Part shown: piece after piece, positions 6,234-10,594 of the stretch
Layout of the letters: every line of letters starts with the position of its first letter
Numbering within the stretch: the first letter of the stretch is position 1
Source: Chloroflexota bacterium
GTDB lineage: Bacteria; Chloroflexota; Anaerolineae; B4-G1
Direction: 5' to 3'
DNA: 10,594 nt
NCBI GenBank assembly: GCA_003648085.1
Contig: QMOC01000034.1
Coordinates: 1-10,594, forward strand
Notes under the pieces: model-generated
What the model was told of the DNA's origin: nothing
Seen by the model: only the letters and a program-made list of their open reading frames with translations
Databases searched by the model: none
Position numbers and translations under genes: made by a program

Positions 6234-6934
6234 CCATCTTGGGAGTGGAAGACGTAGTTTCAGGATATGGAAGCATGGAGGTTCTCCATGGCCTCTCCCT
6301 TAAGGTGGAGGAGGGGCAGGTCGTCTGCCTGCTGGGTCCCAATGGAGCCGGCAAGACTACCTTGCTGAGAACCATCTTCGGGATTCTGAGGCCTTGGAAG
6401 GGGAAGATTTACTTCAAAGGAGAGGACATCAGCGGTTTCCCGCCGGAAAGGCTGGTGAGGATGGGGATGGCCTATGTCCCTCAGGAGTACAACATCTTTC
6501 CCTCCCTGACCGTTCAGGAGAACCTGGAGATGGGGGCCTTCATCCGAGAGGACGATATTGGTCCTCGGATGGAAGAGGTATACGAGTTGTTCCCCGACCT
6601 GGCCGACCGCAGGAAGAGCCGGGCGGGGGAACTCAGCGGAGGCATGAGGCAGATGCTGGCCATCGGCCGGGCCTTGATGTTGAACCCTGAGTTGCTTCTC
6701 CTGGACGAAATATCTACTGGCCTGGCTCCTTTCCTCGTGGACGCTATCTTCGAGCGCATCGAGCAGTTGAATGAGCAAGGGGTGACCGTCTTCTTGGTGG
6801 AGCAGAACGCCCCTAAGGCTTTGCAGAGCTCCGATAGAGCCTATATCCTGGAGGGGGGGGAGAAGAAAGCAGAGGGTAGCGCCCAGGAGATAGCAGAAGA
6901 CGAAGAAATCGGAAGGCTTTATCTAGGGAGGTAA
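6230..6934 (+). CDS. livF: Amino-acid ABC transporter ATPase, LivF type (module 2)
   Basis: Partner ATPase of the module 2 LivG, 234 residues. Walker A is GPNGAGKTT (36-44), Q-loop Gln85 in YVPQE, signature LSGGMRQ (135-141), Walker B LLLLDEIS (155-162) and the LivF-type switch glutamine Gln192 in LVEQN. Walker B is followed by Ile161 where nearly all ABC ATPases have proline (DEP); the catalytic Glu160 is kept, so activity is still expected. The ATG overlaps the livG stop as ATGA, and GGGAGG nine bases upstream supports it. A run of eight G at 6853-6860 encodes Gly-Gly near the C-terminus and is a spot to check for sequencing error, but the frame continues normally to YLGR. Confidence 0.9.
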   Translation: MTILGVEDVVSGYGSMEVLHGLSLKVEEGQVVCLLGPNGAGKTTLLRTIFGILRPWKGKIYFKGEDISGFPPERLVRMGMAYVPQEYNIFPSLTVQENLEMGAFIREDDIGPRMEEVYELFPDLADRRKSRAGELSGGMRQMLAIGRALMLNPELLLLDEISTGLAPFLVDAIFERIEQLNEQGVTVFLVEQNAPKALQSSDRAYILEGGEKKAEGSAQEIAEDEEIGRLYLGR

Positions 6935-6936
6935 AG

Positions 6937-7839
6937 ATGCTTGAGTTAACCGTATACGGGATCATCCTGGGCAGCATCATCGCTCTGGGAGCCATCGGCA
7001 TCACTTTGATCGCCCACATTTCCCGCATGTTCGACTTCGCTTATGGAGACAAAATGACTGCCGGGGCCTACATTGCCTTGCTGGTATCAACATTATTCTC
7101 CATGGGAGGACTTCTCCAGGGGAAAGTAGGGCCTTTTTCCTTTAACTGGGGGCTGATGGTGGCTTTTATCCCTGCCATCCTCATAACCGCCGGCCTGAGC
7201 ATCCTGTTCAACCGCTGGGTTTACGAGCCGTTGAGACGTCGGGGGGCCATACCCATCCTCTTCGCTATGGTCTCCATGGGCATAGCCTTTGCTCTCCGCG
7301 GCCTGATATACATCCTCTGGGGCGCCGACTATCACTTCTACTCCCCAAGCGTGCGTCCCATGATCTTCCTTCCCCTGGGGATCAAACTGAGGACCGACGA
7401 AGTGTTCATCATGGTCGTAGCCTGGGCCCTGGTGGCCTTGATCTATCTATTCCTGACCAGGGTGAAGATGGGCAAGGCACTGCGGGCTGTAGCGGATAAC
7501 CCCGATCTGGCCCGCATCGCGGGTATCAGCACGGAGCGCATGATCGTGTGGACCGAGGGAATAGCAGGAGCGCTGGCAGCAGTTGGGGGCGTCCTCTACG
7601 GCATCGAGACCCAACTTCGCCCGGAGATGGGCTGGCTCTTCCTCCTCCCACTCTTCGCCGCAGCCATCCTGGGAAGCCTGGGGAGCATCCGTGGGGCGCT
7701 GGTTGGCGGGCTGGTTATGGGCATAGCCCAACAGGTCTCCACGGCCTGGTTGCTCCCCACCTACAAGCCGGCCGTGGCCTTTATCATCATGGTGCTCGTC
7801 TTGCTGTTCAGACCGCAAGGGATTTTCGGAAGGAGGTAA
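6937..7839 (+). CDS. livH: Amino-acid ABC transporter permease, LivH type (module 2)
   Basis: Channel subunit of importer 2, 300 residues with about eight hydrophobic segments. It starts with the LivH pattern VYGIILGSIIALGAIGITLI and then MFDFAYGD, a variant of the usual INFAHGD or INFAQGE. The coupling loop RAVADNPDLARIAGISTERM (about 184-203) and the ending LLFRPQGIFG are standard. AGGGAGG ends five bases before the ATG, and the gene begins two bases after the livF stop, so translation is coupled. It shares only family-level similarity with the module 1 LivH, with longer loops around residues 55-70. Confidence 0.9.
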   Translation: MLELTVYGIILGSIIALGAIGITLIAHISRMFDFAYGDKMTAGAYIALLVSTLFSMGGLLQGKVGPFSFNWGLMVAFIPAILITAGLSILFNRWVYEPLRRRGAIPILFAMVSMGIAFALRGLIYILWGADYHFYSPSVRPMIFLPLGIKLRTDEVFIMVVAWALVALIYLFLTRVKMGKALRAVADNPDLARIAGISTERMIVWTEGIAGALAAVGGVLYGIETQLRPEMGWLFLLPLFAAAILGSLGSIRGALVGGLVMGIAQQVSTAWLLPTYKPAVAFIIMVLVLLFRPQGIFGRR

Positions 7840-7845
7840 ATAATC

Positions 7846-8817
7846 ATGGGAATAGACATCGGAGGGATCCTCAGTTTCCTGGCCTCTTTCGCCATCATGG
7901 CCGCCATCTACGCCATCTTCAGCATGGGGCTGAACGTCCAGTGGGGCTATACCGGGCTGGTGAACTTCGGCATAGCCGGTTTCTTCTGCATAGGAGCCTA
8001 CACCTCTGCCCTGGTCACCACCCCTCTGCCCACCGGTGTACTCGCCGATTACGTAGACCAGGCAATTGGTCTGAACCAGCCTTTCCTGGTGGGGGTGTTA
8101 GCAGCCGCCATCACCTCCGGCCTGTGGGCCGCGTTGATCGGCCTGCTTACCCTCAGGCTGAGAGCGGACTACTTGGCTATCTCCACCATCGGCCTCGCCG
8201 AGACTCTGCGTCTCTTCTTCAACAACGAGCCCTGGCTGGCCAACGGCCCTGAGGGGCTGGTTGGTTTACCCAAGCCTCTCTACGGCCTGGTTCCACCCCA
8301 ATACTACAACTACCTCTATCTGGCGATCGTCCTGGCCTTCCTGGCGCTCATCTACATCGCCATAGAGAGAGGGATTCGCTCCCCCTGGGGAAGGGTGCTG
8401 CGGGCGATGAGGGAGGACGAGGTGATGACCAGCGCCAATGGGAAGAACGTTTTCCTCTTTAAACTCCAATCCCTGGTTGTGGGAGCGATGATTATGGGGA
8501 TAGGAGGGGCACTCTACGCCCACTACTCGGCCGCCGTCCAGCCCAGCCTCTTCACGCCTATGTTCGGCACCTTCATCATCTGGGCCATGCTCAGCCTGGG
8601 AGGAACAGGCAACAACAAAGGAGCCATCTTGGGGGGATTCGTGGTTTGGGCCATCTGGTCTTGGAGCACCTTTCTCATCCGCAACGTGGTGCCGGCCGGC
8701 TTCCAAACCCGTGCCCCCTACATCCGCTACATCCTCATCGGCCTTCTGCTGGTGATCATCATGTTGAGGAGACCCAAGGGTCTCATAGGGGAGGAGAGGC
8801 AGGTATCCAGGTTTTAG
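7846..8817 (+). CDS. livM: Amino-acid ABC transporter permease, LivM type (module 2)
   Basis: Second channel subunit of importer 2, 323 residues. LivM marks are MGLNVQWGYTGLVNFGIAGFF (residues ~28-48), LRLRADYLAISTIGLAETLRL (~103-123), the coupling loop RAMREDEVMTSANGKNVF, and the terminal MLRRPKGLIGE. An external-side insertion near residues 60-80 (PTGVLADYVDQAIGLNQ) is longer than in the module 1 protein. A strong AGGAGG lies nine bases before the ATG and six bases separate it from livH. It ends the operon, followed at once by two hairpins and a convergent binding-protein gene. Confidence 0.9.
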   Translation: MGIDIGGILSFLASFAIMAAIYAIFSMGLNVQWGYTGLVNFGIAGFFCIGAYTSALVTTPLPTGVLADYVDQAIGLNQPFLVGVLAAAITSGLWAALIGLLTLRLRADYLAISTIGLAETLRLFFNNEPWLANGPEGLVGLPKPLYGLVPPQYYNYLYLAIVLAFLALIYIAIERGIRSPWGRVLRAMREDEVMTSANGKNVFLFKLQSLVVGAMIMGIGGALYAHYSAAVQPSLFTPMFGTFIIWAMLSLGGTGNNKGAILGGFVVWAIWSWSTFLIRNVVPAGFQTRAPYIRYILIGLLLVIIMLRRPKGLIGEERQVSRF

Positions 8818-8823
8818 GACCGT

Positions 8824-8856
8824 AGACCCTAAGGGTTTCTGAAACCCTTAGGGTCT
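8824..8856. repeat. Perfect 15-bp hairpin after livM2
   Basis: Bases 8824-8838 are the exact reverse complement of 8842-8856, around a 3-base CTG loop. Each arm carries CCCTAAGGG or its complement, which is itself nearly palindromic, so the arms can also fold separately. Only a weak pyrimidine stretch (CTCTTC) follows, so it is a poor terminator alone. It may be a dispersed palindrome or an mRNA 3'-end protecting stem, in tandem with the terminator that follows. Confidence 0.7.
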
Positions 8857-8862
8857 CTTCAG

Positions 8863-8902
8863 AAAAAAGGCCGGCCACCGATAGGTGGCCGGCCTCCTTT
8901 TT
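8863..8902. terminator. Bidirectional intrinsic terminator between convergent genes
   Basis: GGCCGGCCACC (8869-8879) pairs perfectly with GGTGGCCGGCC (8884-8894) around a GATA loop, and A8868-T8895 extends the stem to 12 bp. TTTTT at 8898-8902 follows for rightward transcripts and AAAAAA at 8863-8868 provides a U-run for leftward ones. It therefore serves both livM2 and the minus-strand binding protein whose stop codon is at 8916-8918. Confidence 0.9.
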
Positions 8903-8915
8903 AGCCGCTCCCAGA

Positions 8916-10172
8916 TCACCTCTCAGGGATCTCGGCTTCCATGCTCACGGATTCGATGTATGGTTCCGTCTCTGTGTACATCCAGATTTCAACGGGGGTG
9001 ATCACGTCACCGGCCTCGTCAAAATCCACCGATCCGGCAGCGCCTTCGTAGTTGATGGCCTCCCCCTTCTTGAGTAGATCCAGGGCCTTCTTGAAGTTCT
9101 CCGACCCGGGGATGATCGTCTCTCCCGGCGGTTTGGCCACCTCTCGCAGGTGGTCCCGGATGCAGGTCGGCGTGATGTCCATGCCCTTTGCGTCGCAGGC
9201 GGCTGCAGCCAGGGCAGCCGCAACGACACCATCGTAGATGGTGTCCATAAAGGGCAAAGGTGGCAGTTCGCCGTACTCCTCCTCGAACGCCGTCGCGAAC
9301 GCATCATGGGCTGCCCCCACGGCGCTACCGGGGGCGGTACCGTAGAATCCCGCCAGATACTCTGGACCTATTTCCGCGGGCATCTCTGCGGACTTGGTGC
9401 CATCGCAGAAGAGCAGATCGGTGGTCTCATTGTAGCCCGCTTCGATGAACTCCTTCAGGTAGACGGTGGCGTGACCGGGGTAACTGATGCAGAACAGCAC
9501 ATCGGGCTCCCCCTCCATGGCCTTCTTGAGTTCCGAGACGTAGGTAGGTGCCACGGCTTCATCGTGAGGGACCATCTCCAGGACTGTCCCTCCTCGGTAC
9601 TCGAAGGCGGCCTTGAAGTTCTCCGCCAGCCCCTCGCCATAGGGGTTGTTGACCCATATCACCGAGGCTGTTTTGTAGCCCTGCTCAGCGGCCAACTTGC
9701 CCGCAATTATCCCCTGAAGGGCATCGGAGAAGCAAGTTCGGAAGAGGTAGTCCTTCCCCTCATCGGCCGGAAGCACGGTGATCAAGGGAGAGGTGGAGGC
9801 GTTGGAGATCTGAGGGACCCCGCTGGGGATGGCCACCGACTCCGCTATGGGGATGGTGACGCCACTGGCCGCCGCTCCGATCAGGACTTGCACCTTCTCC
9901 ACGTCCACCAGCGTGCGCGCCGCCTCCACGGCGGGCATGGCGCTGGTCTCCGTATCGGCGTAAACCAACTCGATGGGGAAGCCCGCCTCTTCGAACTGCT
10001 TTGCCGCCAGGTCTGTGCTCTGCCTGAAGCCTGCGCCGAACTCTGCCAAGGCGCCGGTCTCAGGGATTAGCACACCCATCTTCACTTTGGGGCCTGCCGG
10101 AGCAGCCGGAGCACAAGCTGCCAGCACCAGGCTCAAGAGCACCAACAGGTTGAGTAATGCGAACTTTTTCAT
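8916..10172 (-). CDS. Amino-acid/amide ABC transporter binding lipoprotein (module 2)
   Basis: Extracytoplasmic ligand-binding subunit, almost certainly for importer 2, which lacks one in its operon. The signal peptide ends in lipobox LAAC, with Cys20 the lipid anchor, followed by an Ala/Pro linker. The type I periplasmic-binding fold runs from about residue 29 (VKMGVLIPETGALAEFG) to about 395. Likely ligand-contact loops are GAAASG (99-104), NASTSP (124-129), NNPYGEG (175-181), CDGTK (256-260) and DTIYDG (310-315). Cys326 and Cys337 could form a disulfide. The 418-residue length and these loops differ from the LivJ-like protein of module 1, so a different ligand is probable; sequence alone does not name it. 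AGGAGG lies nine bases before the ATG. It has a separate strong promoter, which would let it be made in excess. Confidence 0.9.
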   Translation of the reverse strand: MKKFALLNLLVLLSLVLAACAPAAPAGPKVKMGVLIPETGALAEFGAGFRQSTDLAAKQFEEAGFPIELVYADTETSAMPAVEAARTLVDVEKVQVLIGAAASGVTIPIAESVAIPSGVPQISNASTSPLITVLPADEGKDYLFRTCFSDALQGIIAGKLAAEQGYKTASVIWVNNPYGEGLAENFKAAFEYRGGTVLEMVPHDEAVAPTYVSELKKAMEGEPDVLFCISYPGHATVYLKEFIEAGYNETTDLLFCDGTKSAEMPAEIGPEYLAGFYGTAPGSAVGAAHDAFATAFEEEYGELPPLPFMDTIYDGVVAAALAAAACDAKGMDITPTCIRDHLREVAKPPGETIIPGSENFKKALDLLKKGEAINYEGAAGSVDFDEAGDVITPVEIWMYTETEPYIESVSMEAEIPER

Positions 10173-10340
10173 CGTCTTTCTCCTCCTTAGTTAAGGTGTT
10201 GACTGATACTGACAAAAGACAGGCATACACACCGGCAGGGTAGCCGTCCCCTGGAAAGAGCCTGTCCTGAGAACAAAGACGAATATGTGGCTCGCCATCA
10301 CCTCCTCTCATTCTACCAGAAAAACTGCGGATAACACGTT
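10173..10340 (-). promoter_or_regulatory. ~170-nt leader of the second binding-protein gene
   Basis: Between the predicted transcription start near 10341 and the ATG at 10172, GACAGGC and GCCTGTC (window bases 10218-10224 and 10260-10266) form a 7-bp stem closing a 35-base loop. Inside it CAGGG (10236-10240) pairs with CCCTG (10249-10253). A second extended -10 (TGG then TAGAAT, minus strand, 10315-10310) could start a shorter transcript. No known riboswitch was recognised. The strength of the inner pairings is modest, so this is a candidate structured leader only. Confidence 0.3.
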
Positions 10341-10347
10341 AATGTAA

Positions 10348-10376
10348 ATTTTACCAAATTAATCCTGGCTTGTCAA
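10348..10376 (-). promoter_or_regulatory. Near-perfect promoter of the second binding-protein gene
   Basis: On the minus strand TTGACA (10376-10371) and TAAAAT (10353-10348) are 17 bases apart, with TGG completing an extended -10. That is eleven of twelve consensus matches, the best promoter in the window, suiting abundant binding-protein synthesis. Its -35 is embedded in the perfect 12-bp palindrome GTCAAATTTGAC (10372-10383), so a dimeric repressor at that site would block RNA polymerase. Confidence 0.8.
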
Positions 10377-10386
10377 ATTTGACGTA

Positions 10387-10403
10387 ACTACCCAGTGGGT
10401 AGT
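10387..10403. promoter_or_regulatory. Operator-like palindrome in the divergent control region
   Basis: ACTACCC-AGT-GGGTAGT is a perfect 7-bp inverted repeat with a 3-base centre. It lies just upstream of the binding-protein promoter and between the two divergent genes, with a second imperfect inverted repeat, TAGTGTCC/GGACAACTA, overlapping its right side (10400-10418). A regulator site is the simplest reading; an end of a mobile element is another. Confidence 0.35.
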
Positions 10404-10408
10404 GTCCC

Positions 10409-10439
10409 TGGACAACTAAGATAATTGATGGCATACTAT
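10409..10439 (+). promoter_or_regulatory. Weak candidate promoter for the rightward exported-protein gene
   Basis: TGGACA (10409-10414) and TACTAT (10434-10439) resemble -35 and -10 hexamers but are 19 bases apart, longer than ideal. GATAAT at 10420-10425 is an alternative -10 without a good -35. The choice matters, because only a start upstream of 10430 would include the full hairpin at 10430-10489. Confidence 0.25.
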
Positions 10440-10489
10440 CAGTAGAAACAACCTCACTCGGAGGTGAGTAATGAAGCTGATAGCATGCC
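10430..10489 (+). promoter_or_regulatory. Inverted repeat enclosing a ribosome site and start codon
   Basis: GGCATACTATCAG (10430-10442) pairs with CTGATAGCATGCC (10477-10489) at 12 of 13 positions, with one A-C mismatch. The 34-base loop contains the ribosome site and ATG of the rightward gene, and within it ACCTC (10450-10454) pairs with GAGGT (10460-10464), which would hide the ribosome site. Such a fold could control translation, or the repeat may be a cruciform or relic. A 13-bp arm with one mismatch is not by itself beyond chance over 10 kb. Confidence 0.35.
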
Positions 10490-10594
10490 TAATCGTATTG
10501 TCGGCGATTTTCACATTTTCGTCAACCGGCCTTGCGAGCCCGAAGGTAGGTACAGAGCCAGAAGGCCACATCGTACTTGAACAACTTCAAAGGG
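10471..10594 (+). CDS. Exported protein, N-terminus only (runs off right edge)
   Basis: The frame from ATG 10471 stays open for 41 codons to the window end. GGAGGTGAG begins 11 bases upstream. The first 22 residues have a clear signal peptide: Lys2, a hydrophobic core (LIACLIVLSAIFTF) and a small-residue cleavage site, GLA before SPK, so secretion by the Sec route is likely. The cysteine at position 6 is inside the hydrophobic core and is not a lipobox. The visible mature part, SPKVGTEPEGHIVLEQLQR, was not recognised, and no function is proposed. It is transcribed divergently from the second binding-protein gene, and its codons are less GC-biased than the transporter genes. Confidence 0.55.
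   Translation, partial: MKLIACLIVLSAIFTFSSTGLASPKVGTEPEGHIVLEQLQR

Noticed and set aside
6853..6860. Run of eight G in livF2 as a possible frameshift
   Set aside because: The frame on both sides matches LivF through to its normal YLG ending, so no frameshift is needed.
9150..10070. Plus-strand open frame of 306 codons opposite the second binding protein
   Set aside because: Same shadow effect: the sense gene has a complete lipoprotein signal, family motifs and a strong ribosome site, while this frame has none.
10191..10298. 35-codon minus-strand frame in the leader of binding protein 2 (starts MASHIFVF)
   Set aside because: Its ATG is only two bases from the GGAGG, too close for normal initiation, and the peptide shows no run of a regulatory amino acid that would suggest attenuation.
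1..10594. CRISPR array, tRNA or rRNA genes, toxin-antitoxin or defence genes
   Set aside because: No regularly spaced repeats, no cloverleaf or ribosomal RNA motifs and no recognisable defence or toxin proteins were found on either strand.

Overview
The window is dominated by two complete high-affinity amino-acid (HAAT/Liv-type) ABC importer modules lying side by side. Both substrate-binding proteins are lipoproteins with an LAGC or LAAC lipobox and an Ala/Pro-rich linker. Genes are GC-rich and tightly packed, with strong GGAGG ribosome sites and GTG/TTG starts. This look is common in Chloroflexota (Anaerolineae-like) bacteria, but that placement is an inference from protein style, with no marker gene present.

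Layout: 1-56 is the 5' end of a leftward transposase-like gene with its promoter and a repeated 10-mer (66-110), so an insertion sequence appears to abut the left side. A near-consensus promoter (133-161) and a ~230-nt leader precede module 1: binding protein (397-1539), a 19-bp intergenic hairpin, livH (1627-2541), livM (2631-3623), livG (3633-4397) and livF (4394-5116). A 331-bp AT-richer gap holds a second promoter, a nested ~90-nt inverted-repeat structure and a duplicated ribosome-binding site. Module 2 follows in a different order: livG (5448-6233), livF (6230-6934), livH (6937-7839), livM (7846-8817). Two hairpins (8824-8902), the second a bidirectional terminator, separate it from the convergent second binding protein (10172-8916, minus strand). 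This gene has its own near-perfect promoter (10376-10348) and ~170-nt leader. The last ~200 bp form a divergent control region with two palindromes, then the start of a rightward gene for an exported protein (10471 to the window end).

How it works together: in each module the lipoprotein captures a ligand outside the membrane, the LivH/LivM pair forms the channel, and the LivG/LivF ATPases drive uptake. Each module has the full set H, M, G, F plus one binding protein, and the two sets are clearly diverged rather than a recent tandem copy, so they probably serve different ligands. The exact substrates cannot be read from the sequence.

The transport genes are ordinary. The less ordinary material is between them: the structured leader and duplicated start site at 5244-5453, the heptad hairpin at 1558-1602, the insertion-sequence edge next to the first promoter, and the inverted repeat that encloses the start site of the last gene.
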